14,993 nucleotides of DNA from Candidatus Aenigmatarchaeota archaeon (GTDB lineage Archaea; Aenigmatarchaeota; Aenigmatarchaeia; QMZP01). The DNA is taken from positions 1 through 14,993 of the forward strand of contig JAFCEM010000015.1 in NCBI GenBank assembly GCA_017609145.1, written 5' to 3'. Made by a program: the position numbers and the translations under genes. Under the pieces are notes generated by a model. The model was given only the letters and a program-made list of their open reading frames with translations, was not told the origin of the DNA and did no database searches. This document shows, one piece after another, positions 1 to 5,801 of this stretch (positions within the stretch are counted from its first letter, which is position 1; each line of letters starts with the position of its first letter).

Positions 1-2
1 GT

Positions 3-1313
3 GTGCTCATCAAAAATCTGGGAAAATCGGTTAAGCTTCCTGTAGAGCTAAAACATATAGAAGCCCATGAATCAATACTTGACAAACTGAAACAAATAGT
101 TCCTCATCCATCACCTGCTGTGGAGAGGGACGTTCAAAAAAAGATTGAAATTCTGGAGAAGCGGCCGCAGTCACAAGAGGCGATACCGCCAAGAAGCGGG
201 CAAGAAAAGATCCCGTTTTCTGCTTTAAAAAGCATAAATGATTTACAAAGAAAAGTCGCAGAACTGGCTGACAGAATAGATTCCCTTAAGCCAGTCAGAA
301 TACCAGAAGGTGTTAAACATATAGACACGCACAAATCAATGATCGAAAAACTCAGCAACGATATAGAGACGCTAAAAAAGAAGATAACAGAAATTGAAAA
401 GCCGGTAATTCCGGTTTCATCATACACTGAAATCAAGAGACATGAAAGAAAGATTAACGGACTGGATTCAGATATCGAGTCCCTGACGTCAAGAATTCTT
501 CGCCTGGAGGAAAGCGAAGCCTCAAAGAAAACTGAAGAATATATCCCTCCCTCCTCCAAGGAAATTGAAACTATCAAAAAGAAGGCAAAACAAAACTTTT
601 CCAGTATCAAAAACATTATGGGCTATATAAAGGCAAACGAAGAGCACCTCAATGAAATGGAAAACAGACTCTCAAAATTCATGAGCAAAACAGATATAGA
701 AAAACTGCTGGAGTTTAAGGAAGAACTTAAGAAACTTGAGGAAAAAGTGGATAAAATTGAGAGCGGACCAGTTGTGCCACCAATCTCCTCCCTGCCGAAA
801 AAGGGTATGGGAAGACTTCTAAGAAAAATAAATGATACTGATAATAACATTAAAGAAATGAAAAAAGAACTGGAAAAGGAAAAGAAGGAGAACGCCGTTA
901 CAAGGGCCCAGATGGCCAAGTTTTTCAAAGACACCAAGCAAGAGTTGGAGAGGATTGAAGAAACAGAAAGTAAAGACGTTGTTGGTATTGAAAAAAATGT
1001 ATCTAAAGAGATTGCCAGACTCAGGGAGTCCATGAAAGAAACGCTGCAGGAAAACAAGGAGCAGAAAGAAATGAAGGAGAATGAATTCAAAACAATCAAG
1101 AGAGATATGGACCAAGTCAAAATATTCAGAAAAAAAAAAAAAAAAATGGACATAGAAGATATATCAAGAAATCTGGAATCTGTCAAAACCAAGACCCAAT
1201 GGCTTGAACAAAAGATAGAAGAGCTGGACTTGAAACCACTATTCGAAAAGGTGGAAAGGCTTGAAAATTTACTGAAGACAGTAAGGGTTTCAACGCCTTA
1301 TGTGATAGAATGA
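3..1313 (+). CDS. Modular coiled-coil protein, 5' end probably outside the window
   Basis: The function is not recognised. The visible 436 residues are almost wholly charged, Lys/Glu-rich coiled coil. Short Pro-rich breaks recur: PHPSP (34-38), IPPRS (61-65), PVIPVSS (134-140), YIPPSS (180-185) and PVVPPISS (256-263), so the chain looks like rods joined by hinges. A motif near residue 17 (KHIEAHESILDKL) recurs near 105 (KHIDTHKSMIEKL). There is no signal peptide or membrane segment, so it is probably cytoplasmic or cytoskeleton-like. From about residue 196 to the end it is a paralogue of the next gene: YIKANEEHLNE matches YIRANDEHLNE, TQWLEQKIEEL matches SQWLEQKIEKL, and RVSTPYVIE matches KVSSPYVVE. 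Only two bases precede the first possible start (a GTG at 3), so the true start is probably off the window. A 17-A tract lies at 1130-1146. The gene abuts the next one. Confidence 0.8.
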   Translation: MLIKNLGKSVKLPVELKHIEAHESILDKLKQIVPHPSPAVERDVQKKIEILEKRPQSQEAIPPRSGQEKIPFSALKSINDLQRKVAELADRIDSLKPVRIPEGVKHIDTHKSMIEKLSNDIETLKKKITEIEKPVIPVSSYTEIKRHERKINGLDSDIESLTSRILRLEESEASKKTEEYIPPSSKEIETIKKKAKQNFSSIKNIMGYIKANEEHLNEMENRLSKFMSKTDIEKLLEFKEELKKLEEKVDKIESGPVVPPISSLPKKGMGRLLRKINDTDNNIKEMKKELEKEKKENAVTRAQMAKFFKDTKQELERIEETESKDVVGIEKNVSKEIARLRESMKETLQENKEQKEMKENEFKTIKRDMDQVKIFRKKKKKMDIEDISRNLESVKTKTQWLEQKIEELDLKPLFEKVERLENLLKTVRVSTPYVIE

Positions 1314-1321
1314 GGAGTCAA

Positions 1322-2110
1322 ATGCCCAAAACAAAGATACCAGCGCCGCCCAAACCCAAGAAAAAAAAGCGCATAAAGAGAAAAGCACCCAGTCTTTTAC
1401 CGGGGAATGAAAATAAACAGCTGGTCCCCAATGCATTAGCTGAAAGAATAGAAAGTATAAGCAAAGTAGCGGACATGAATACAGAAAGCATCAGAAATTT
1501 GATGGATTATATCCGGGCAAATGATGAACATCTCAATGAAATCGGAAACAGCCTTTCACAGTTCATAAAGAAAAGAGACATAGGAGAGCTAATAGAACTA
1601 AAACAGGAAATTAAAACAGCGATGATTAAAATAGAACGGCTTGAAGAGAAACCCATCGTTCCTCCATTCCCTTCCGCCTCAAAAAACGAGTTGGGTACAC
1701 TGGTTACGAAAATCCGTGCACTTGAGGAGACCGTAAAGAACCTTGAGAATGAAACAAGAAGCAGGCAGGACGACACAACAGGGCTTTTCCAGGACATCTT
1801 TGCCCAGCTGAACAAGCTAAATGACTTTGTGTATGAGACAACCCAGAAAAACTCTTCACAGGAGAAAAAAATTGAGAATGAACTCAGGCAGGCAAAAAGG
1901 GATTCAGAACAGATAAAAATACTCAGTGAAATAATTGAAAATCTCGATGCAGAGAGTCTGTTGAGAGATATAGAGTCAATGAAAACCAAGAGTCAGTGGC
2001 TTGAACAGAAAATTGAAAAACTGAACCTGAAAGGCCTTTACGATAAAATAGAAGAGCTTGAACACACACTCAGGCTCTTGAAGGTTTCGTCACCTTATGT
2101 TGTGGAGTGA
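1322..2110 (+). CDS. Coiled-coil protein, paralogue of the preceding gene
   Basis: The function is not recognised. The protein has 262 residues from this start, with a basic Pro/Lys-rich head (about residues 1-25) followed by coiled coil. It has a single hinge, PIVPPFPS (about 111-118), at the place corresponding to PVVPPISS in the upstream protein. The order of conserved blocks is the same in both: YIRANDEHLNE, then the hinge, then SQWLEQKIEKL, then the last nine residues KVSSPYVVE. This points to tandem duplication. An ATG at 1310 overlaps the upstream stop, but GAGGAG at 1312-1317 sits four bases before the ATG at 1322, so 1322 is the better start. Translational coupling with the upstream gene is likely. 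Whether the two proteins form hetero-oligomers is inference from the shared coiled-coil blocks. Confidence 0.82.
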   Translation: MPKTKIPAPPKPKKKKRIKRKAPSLLPGNENKQLVPNALAERIESISKVADMNTESIRNLMDYIRANDEHLNEIGNSLSQFIKKRDIGELIELKQEIKTAMIKIERLEEKPIVPPFPSASKNELGTLVTKIRALEETVKNLENETRSRQDDTTGLFQDIFAQLNKLNDFVYETTQKNSSQEKKIENELRQAKRDSEQIKILSEIIENLDAESLLRDIESMKTKSQWLEQKIEKLNLKGLYDKIEELEHTLRLLKVSSPYVVE

Positions 2111-2112
2111 TT

Positions 2113-2184
2113 ATGAAAAGTTTCATAATAGGTCTGATTTTGGGTTTTGCAGCAGGATTTCTTGTTGCATATTACCTGATATGA
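2113..2184 (+). CDS. 23-residue glycine-zipper membrane peptide
   Basis: A short reading frame starts two bases after the stop of the coiled-coil gene and is preceded by a good Shine-Dalgarno, GGAGTGA (2104-2110). The product is one hydrophobic helix after a short MKS start. Gly7, Gly11 and Gly15 lie in GxxxGxxxG spacing, continued by Ala19. This is the pattern of glycine-zipper helices that pack tightly in membranes and resembles the N-terminal helix of YtxH-like small proteins. There is nothing after the helix except YYLI. Position and ribosome site argue for co-translation with the coiled-coil pair, perhaps as its membrane anchor (inference). At this length chance cannot be excluded. Confidence 0.5.
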   Translation: MKSFIIGLILGFAAGFLVAYYLI

Positions 2185-2234
2185 ACAGGAAAGGTTTTAT
2201 TCAGTGCATAAAGCTTTGGTTCTCATTATTTGAG

Positions 2235-2243
2235 TTTATATAA
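2235..2243 (+). promoter_or_regulatory. TATA box of the 442-residue coiled-coil gene
   Basis: TTTATATAA is centred about 27 bp before the ATG at 2266. Archaeal transcription starts roughly 25 bp downstream of the TATA centre, so the message is expected to be leaderless. No Shine-Dalgarno is present. Confidence 0.6.
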
Positions 2244-2265
2244 CCTTATTCTCTCCTAATTAAAT

Positions 2266-3594
2266 ATGGTTTTTGGTTTTTTCAGAAAAAGAAAAGAAGA
2301 AAAGCCTGTTGCCGGAGAGACAAAGAGCATTACACTGGATTCTGTTCGGGGATGGATTGAGAGGAAAATTTCAGGCAGAATAAGCGAAATCGACACAAAG
2401 GCAAAAAAAACATATTCACAAATCAACAAAAGATTCTCTGATATCAGGGATTCGATGGATTCCCTGGAAAATGCGTCTTTTGAAGTCCAAAACAAGACAT
2501 ATGCACCGGTTAATATGGTTAAGAACCTGTTCATAAAACGCTCTCACAGCCTGTTTGGCAATCAGCCAAGAATGACAGAAAATCCGGATTACCCAGAGCT
2601 TGAGAAGTTTCATTCAGATTCGCTTAAATTCCTCGGTAACCTAAAGAAACTCTCGCCAAAACAGGCAATCCTTATTTCAAATTATTTCAAAAAGGAGGCG
2701 GCTGCGATTTTCAAGGCCATAAGTGATGCGGAAAAGGAGCTCGGCGAATTCAACACTTTTCTCAAAAACGATGCCAAAATTAAGAAATCGGCAGAGGACG
2801 CATTAAAGCTGCTTGAGGAACAGGAAAAAAGAAAGAAACAAGTGATTTTTTTGGAAAAAAGAAAGGGAGAAATGGAGCTCAAATTCAATGTGCTGCAGAA
2901 ATCGGAGAAGGGTAAGAAAATAGAGCTTTCCGGCATCATGAAGAGCGATGAATGGGAAGGGATGGAGGAACTGGAAAATGAGATAAAAGACTCTGAAATC
3001 AAGCTTTCAGGCCTGCGCTCTAACATAAGCCAGAAGCTTTCATGTGTGGCAAGGCCATTCAAGAAGCTTGAATATATGACAAGTTCAGATTACACGGTTT
3101 CTGATGAGGAAAGAAAGGTATTAGGTGGTTTTATTTCAGCACCTTTCGACGAATTCATTAAAAATGAAGGCGAGCTTCGGCTAAAGGAGCTGCTTGGGAT
3201 TATAAATACAATGGCAAACGAAAAGAGAATCTCTCTGAAACAGAAGGATTATGAGAAGGTGCTTGAGCTCATAAGAAACATGGACACAGTGATGCCATGG
3301 CTTAAAGAAAAATACATCAAACTCTCCAAAGACCTACAATCCAAAAAAGAAAGATTTGAAACCAAGTATTCGGATATTCTTGAGCGTAAAAGAGATATTG
3401 AAAAATTCCTGAATGAAACGGAAGAGAAGAAAAGATTTATAACTTCAGAGATAAAAAAAATGGAACAGGAGAAGAAAAAGATACAGAAAGACATAACAGA
3501 AGGAAAAACCAAACTTGAAAAAAAATTATCTGATATTTCAGGAATCAATATTAAACTGGTCGAGAATATCAATAAAACACCTGAAATAAAATAA
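2266..3594 (+). CDS. Large coiled-coil protein with hydrophobic-basic N-terminus
   Basis: The family is not recognised. The protein has 442 residues. The first ten (MVFGFFRKRK) are hydrophobic then strongly basic, which could be a peripheral membrane-binding peptide (inference). Residues about 20-70 are helical, and 110-160 form a less charged helical segment rich in Phe and Leu that may be a globular core. Residues about 160-260 and 320-430 are long Lys/Glu coiled coils, broken near 265-300 by a segment containing the only cysteine (SCVARPF). There is no transmembrane helix. ATG 2266 is chosen because the TATA box predicts transcription starting there. It is a separate transcription unit from the paralogous coiled-coil pair upstream but runs on to rpl21e after an 18-base gap. 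An SMC/Rad50-like ATPase is excluded because no Walker motif is present. Confidence 0.8.
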   Translation: MVFGFFRKRKEEKPVAGETKSITLDSVRGWIERKISGRISEIDTKAKKTYSQINKRFSDIRDSMDSLENASFEVQNKTYAPVNMVKNLFIKRSHSLFGNQPRMTENPDYPELEKFHSDSLKFLGNLKKLSPKQAILISNYFKKEAAAIFKAISDAEKELGEFNTFLKNDAKIKKSAEDALKLLEEQEKRKKQVIFLEKRKGEMELKFNVLQKSEKGKKIELSGIMKSDEWEGMEELENEIKDSEIKLSGLRSNISQKLSCVARPFKKLEYMTSSDYTVSDEERKVLGGFISAPFDEFIKNEGELRLKELLGIINTMANEKRISLKQKDYEKVLELIRNMDTVMPWLKEKYIKLSKDLQSKKERFETKYSDILERKRDIEKFLNETEEKKRFITSEIKKMEQEKKKIQKDITEGKTKLEKKLSDISGINIKLVENINKTPEIK

Positions 3595-3612
3595 GATACC
3601 CCGGAGGACAAA

Positions 3613-3918
3613 ATGAAATCAAGCAAAGGATTCAGAACAGGAACGAGAAGACAACTGAAAAAGAGATTCAGAGAGAAGTTCAAATCAAACCAGTTCCTGC
3701 AAGAATTTAAGCCCAAAGACAAAGTAGTAATCAAGATCGAACCATCTTCCCAGAAAGGATTGCCACACCCAAGGATCAATGGGAAGATAGGTGAGGTTAT
3801 CAGTAAAAGAGGAAGTGCTTATATTATAAAAGTAAGAACAGGGAAAAAGATTAAGCAGGTTATATCAAGGCCGGAGCACCTTAAGTTGCATGGTGGAAAG
3901 AATGAAAATAAAGGATGA
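3613..3918 (+). CDS. rpl21e: Large-subunit ribosomal protein L21e
   Basis: This 101-residue basic protein has the usual length and features of archaeal L21e: the SKGFRTGTRR start, an SH3-like barrel core with FKPKDKVVIKIEPS and GLPHPRINGKIGEVI, and a C-terminal SRPEHLKL. It is a structural component of the 50S subunit shared with eukaryotes and absent from bacteria. GGAGG at 3603-3607 lies five bases before the ATG. The last codons overlap the start of rpoF, the common archaeal order, which suggests translational coupling. Identification is by recognisable family sequence and confirmed by context. Confidence 0.96.
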   Translation: MKSSKGFRTGTRRQLKKRFREKFKSNQFLQEFKPKDKVVIKIEPSSQKGLPHPRINGKIGEVISKRGSAYIIKVRTGKKIKQVISRPEHLKLHGGKNENKG

Positions 3919-4231
3919 AAAATTTATATCCTGGGTAGAGGCAAAAAAGATACTCGAAAAAAGGGCTGCCGACGGAAAGGAACTTGTGTATGAACAAAAG
4001 AATGCCCTTGAGCATCTTAAAAAATTCTCCAAAATAAGCAATAAAAAGATATCAGAATTGATAAATGAACTTAGTAAGATAGAAAAACTGAAAGAAAGGC
4101 ATATAATGAACATAATCAACATATTACCGGAGACAATAGATGAAATAAGAATGCTGTTCTCAAATGAAATGGTAAAGCTTACTGAAGAAGATGAAAAAAG
4201 GATACTAAAGACGGTCAAAAAGGGTTTATGA
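3902..4231 (+). CDS. rpoF: DNA-directed RNA polymerase subunit Rpo4 (subunit F)
   Basis: Rpo4 pairs with Rpo7 to form the stalk of archaeal RNA polymerase, homologous to eukaryotic Rpb4. The 109-residue product matches the family in length and layout. An N-terminal segment with SWVEAKKILEKRAA precedes the HRDC-like helical C-terminal region, with LEHLKKFSKI, ELSKIEKLKERHIMNIINILP and the characteristic ending EIRMLFSNE then LTEEDEKRIL. Two starts are possible, ATG 3890 and ATG 3902. The second is preferred because GGTGG at 3892-3896 lies five bases before it. Either one overlaps the end of rpl21e. The rpl21e-rpoF-DUF655 neighbourhood supports the call. Confidence 0.94.
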   Translation: MKIKDEKFISWVEAKKILEKRAADGKELVYEQKNALEHLKKFSKISNKKISELINELSKIEKLKERHIMNIINILPETIDEIRMLFSNEMVKLTEEDEKRILKTVKKGL

Positions 4232-4240
4232 CTGCAAGAT

Positions 4241-4248
4241 TTTAAATA
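4241..4248 (+). promoter_or_regulatory. TATA box before the DUF655 gene
   Basis: TTTAAATA lies about 22-29 bp before the TTG (4267) and GTG (4273) candidates. This suggests an additional, probably leaderless, promoter inside the rpl21e-rpoF cluster. Confidence 0.45.
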
Positions 4249-4272
4249 AATAAAACTAATTTTTAATTGCCC

Positions 4273-4857
4273 GTGATTAGAATGAAAAAGGAGATAAAAA
4301 AAGACGATTGGGCTGTTATACTGGATTTCCTTTCACATGGACATCATGGAATGGAAAGGTCTCAGCCGGTTGCCCAGGTACTTGGAGAAAAGTATTTCTC
4401 TTTGTTAGAAGTAATAGTAAGGGAAGGAGTTACCCTCAAGCTTGAAGACAGAGTATATATTGGCGATGCCAAACGCGACAAGATAAAGTACATAAGAAGC
4501 AGAATAGATTTTGATGACCTTACCGTAGCAGCCAAAGAGGAGCTCCGTGATGTTCTGGAAAGCATGGTCAGGAAGAACCCAAAAAGATTTGTGGAATTCT
4601 TCAACAAAGCAGGTCCTATAACAACAAGACTGCATCAGATAGAGCTTCTGCCAGGAATAGGCAAAAGGCATCTTTGGGCTATAATAAATGAAAGAAAAAA
4701 CAAACCATTCGAGTCATTTGAGGACCTCAAGAAAAGAGTGCCTCTTCTGCCCGATCCGGAGAAGGTCGTGATTAAAAGAATAATGGATGAGTTGCAGGAC
4801 AACAAAGAAAAATACAGGCTTTTCGTTCCCAAAATGGAAAAAGAAAGGAGAAGATAA
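4273..4857 (+). CDS. DUF655 family RNA-/DNA-binding protein with helix-hairpin-helix
   Basis: DUF655 proteins are small archaeal proteins combining an OB-like N-terminal part with a C-terminal helix-hairpin-helix. They are thought to bind nucleic acid, but their exact role is not established. Counting from the TTG, residues 14-70 (DDWAVILDFLSHGH through EDRVYIG) are the typical start and barrel, and 125-142 carry the HhH motif ELLPGIGKRHLWAII, followed by FEDLKKRVPLLPDPE. Total length is about 194-196. The start is ambiguous: TTG 4267, GTG 4273 or ATG 4282. GTG 4273 is chosen because the TATA box at 4241-4248 predicts transcription starting close to it and no Shine-Dalgarno is visible. In many archaea this gene is followed by ksgA; here a CBS-domain gene follows after one base. 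Confidence 0.9.
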   Translation: MIRMKKEIKKDDWAVILDFLSHGHHGMERSQPVAQVLGEKYFSLLEVIVREGVTLKLEDRVYIGDAKRDKIKYIRSRIDFDDLTVAAKEELRDVLESMVRKNPKRFVEFFNKAGPITTRLHQIELLPGIGKRHLWAIINERKNKPFESFEDLKKRVPLLPDPEKVVIKRIMDELQDNKEKYRLFVPKMEKERRR

Positions 4858-4858
4858 C

Positions 4859-5287
4859 GTGCTGGTCAAAGACATTATGAAGACGGATGTGAAGACAATA
4901 ACACCCGACGCAACCGCCCAGGAAGCCGCAAGTGAGATGGTAAAATATGGCATAGGAGGCCTGATTGTTGTTAAAAACAAGCGGATGAAGGGAATAGTGA
5001 CTGAAAGGGATATGCTAAAAAAGGTTGTTGTAGAGGCCAAAGATTCATCCAAAATACTTATCAAGAGTTTGATGGTAAGAAAAGTCATTATGATAGACCC
5101 AAATGCCAGCTTATCAGACGCGGTCGAAGTGATGAATCATCATAAAATAAAAAAGCTGCCAGTACTGGACAAAAGCACGCTGGTAGGCATAATTACAATA
5201 ACTGACATAATAAGCTATGAACCGAAGCTTGTTGAAGAGATAAGCAAACTTTTTGTGTTCAGGAAAAAAAGCCCTGTTGCCGGCTAA
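4859..5287 (+). CDS. Two-CBS-domain protein
   Basis: CBS pairs (Bateman modules) bind adenosine nucleotides or related ligands and usually regulate a partner. The 142-residue product is just such a pair. CBS1 spans about 5-55 (DIMKTDVKTITPDATAQEA, then GIVTERD at 45-51) and CBS2 about 70-122 (LMVRKVIMIDPNASLSDAVE, then GIITITD at 110-116). There is no catalytic or DNA-binding domain, so the partner is unknown. GTG 4859 is chosen because AAAGGAG (4844-4850) precedes it by eight bases and the first CBS motif begins within six residues. The frame stays open upstream to 4787, but that stretch overlaps DUF655 and lacks CBS character. One base separates it from the DUF655 stop, so it is operonic and occupies the slot often held by ksgA. 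Confidence 0.9.
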   Translation: MLVKDIMKTDVKTITPDATAQEAASEMVKYGIGGLIVVKNKRMKGIVTERDMLKKVVVEAKDSSKILIKSLMVRKVIMIDPNASLSDAVEVMNHHKIKKLPVLDKSTLVGIITITDIISYEPKLVEEISKLFVFRKKSPVAG

Positions 5288-5321
5288 TCTTATTAATATT
5301 TTAATTCTTACATATTCATCA

Positions 5322-5412
5322 GGGGCTCGTAGCTACCTAAGGCATTTTACAGGAGCTAACCGCTTCCTCAAAGGCCTAAGGTTTACTCCAAAACTTATTA
5401 GGTGGCTGTGGG
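5322..5412 (+). ncRNA. Candidate structured RNA with a tRNA-like 5' end
   Basis: No protein frame fits. A TATA-like AATATTTTAA at 5295-5304 would place transcription start near 5322, exactly at GGGGCTCGTAGCT. Bases 5331-5340 (AGCTACCTAA) pair with 5398-5407 (TTAGGTGGCT) as a 10-bp stem with one G-U. Inside it, AGGAGC pairs with GCTTCCT around a TAACC loop, flanked by AGGC/GCCT. A second arm, AAGGTTT/AAAACTT, has one mismatch around ACTCC. The result is a branched fold of about 80 nt. Bases 5323-5334 are identical to the first 12 bases of the tRNA gene 103 bp downstream. It could be a guide RNA, a processed leader of the tRNA transcript, or a degenerate tRNA copy. C/D boxes and a clear H/ACA pattern were not seen. 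Confidence 0.4.
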
Positions 5413-5466
5413 TTATAAAATAAATGGGCTCGTAGCTCAGTTTGGTCTAGAGCATCCGTCTTATAA

Positions 5467-5514
5467 GGCAGCCAAGCCCGAGGGCTTGGTAGAAGCTCTA
5501 TACCTTGCGTAGAA
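5467..5514 (+). other. tRNA intron 1 (anticodon loop, 48 nt)
   Basis: The bulge-helix-bulge can be drawn. Exon TTAT pairs with intron GTAG (two G-U pairs). The 5' bulge is AAG and the 3' bulge AAG, each cut after the second base. The inner helix is GCAG/TTGC. The intron body holds a hairpin CCAAGCC/GGCTTGG with loop CGAG (5472-5489) and a small TAGA/TCTA hairpin. Confidence 0.75.
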
Positions 5515-5535
5515 GCGGAAGGTCGTGGGTTCGAA

Positions 5536-5677
5536 ATCTGAGCCTTTCTTTCCCGAAAGAAAGGCTAATACTCACCCTAAAAACATGCAAAATTAACGGT
5601 TCAAACCGTTAATCTGAATTAAAGGGGTGAAGTAATCCTTTAGAAGGGGGGATGTGTCCCCCCTTCTCAGGCAAGAA
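5536..5677 (+). other. tRNA intron 2 (T loop, 59/60, 142 nt) with three hairpins
   Basis: The intron is needed to join TTCGAA to TCCCAC. Exon TTCG faces CAAG (three of four positions pair), with three-base bulges AAA and AAT cut after the second base. The inner helix is CTGAG (5538-5542)/CTCAG (5666-5670). The interior holds three strong hairpins: CCTTTCTTT/AAAGAAAGG (5543-5551, 5556-5564, loop CCCG), ATTAACGG/CCGTTAAT (5592-5599, 5606-5613) and AGAAGGGGGGA/TCCCCCCTTCT (5642-5652, 5657-5667, loop TGTG). No reading frame long enough for a homing endonuclease is present. Confidence 0.75.
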
Positions 5678-5750
5678 TCCCACCGAGCCCATTCGTTAAT
5701 CATCTTATAATGGAATGTCAAAGCCAGAAAAAGGCTATTTCGGGCAAAGC

Positions 5751-5759
5751 TTTAAAAAA
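5751..5759 (+). promoter_or_regulatory. TATA box of the thermosome gene
   Basis: TTTAAAAAA lies about 47 bp before ATG 5802, predicting transcription start near 5781 and a leader of about 20 nt carrying the Shine-Dalgarno-like GGATATGAT (5789-5797). No obvious heat-shock palindrome is seen. Confidence 0.5.
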
Positions 5760-5801
5760 GTAACTGCGTATAATTTACGAATAAAATAGGATATGATTGA
5801 T

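Larger units (their letters stand above)
5426..5691 (+). tRNA. tRNA-Ile, anticodon UAU, with two introns
   Basis: Acceptor GGGCTCG (5426-5432) pairs with CGAGCCC (5684-5690), and A5691 is the discriminator; CCA is not encoded. The D stem is GCTC/GAGC. The anticodon stem TCCGT/GCGGA encloses loop CTTATAA, anticodon TAT at 5462-5464. The T stem GTGGG/CCCAC carries loop TTCGAAT. The gene is interrupted at the end of the anticodon loop (5467-5514) and in the T loop between positions 59 and 60 (5536-5677). Joining 5426-5466, 5515-5535 and 5678-5691 gives 76 nt with normal arms. Junction repeats allow shifts of one or two bases without changing the mature product. The short variable region excludes tRNA-Leu. 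UAU reads AUA codons; most archaea use an agmatidine-modified CAU tRNA instead. Confidence 0.85.

Noticed and set aside
1130..1146. Frameshift or sequencing error at the poly-A tract
   Set aside because: The protein keeps its register with the paralogue on both sides of the tract (29 residues in each from the QIK/QVK block to KTK), so no net frameshift is visible.
134..1192. Long open frames on the minus strand opposite the coiled-coil genes
   Set aside because: They are Ser/Phe/Leu-rich complements of Lys/Glu-rich coding DNA, lack ribosome sites and promoters, and mirror a well-supported plus-strand gene. The same holds opposite the other coiled-coil genes and the thermosome.
2266..3594. 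SMC/Rad50-type ATPase
   Set aside because: Coiled-coil content alone suggested it, but no Walker A, signature or Walker B motif is present.
4787..4858. Earlier start for the CBS-domain protein
   Set aside because: It would overlap DUF655 by about 70 bases and add 24 residues unlike CBS sequence; a Shine-Dalgarno points to GTG 4859.
5322..5412. A second complete tRNA gene
   Set aside because: Only the first 12 bases and a short T-arm-like piece match; no acceptor 3' strand, D stem or T loop can be completed locally.
5536..5677. Homing endonuclease or box C/D guide RNA within the long tRNA intron
   Set aside because: There is no reading frame of useful length, and although CTGA occurs twice there is no RTGATGA box C with guide spacing.
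5426..5691. tRNA-Leu(UAG) by moving the first splice site one base
   Set aside because: A cut giving loop CTTAGAA is possible on paper, but the tRNA has a short variable region whereas tRNA-Leu has a long variable arm, and the bulge-helix-bulge fits the UAU reading.
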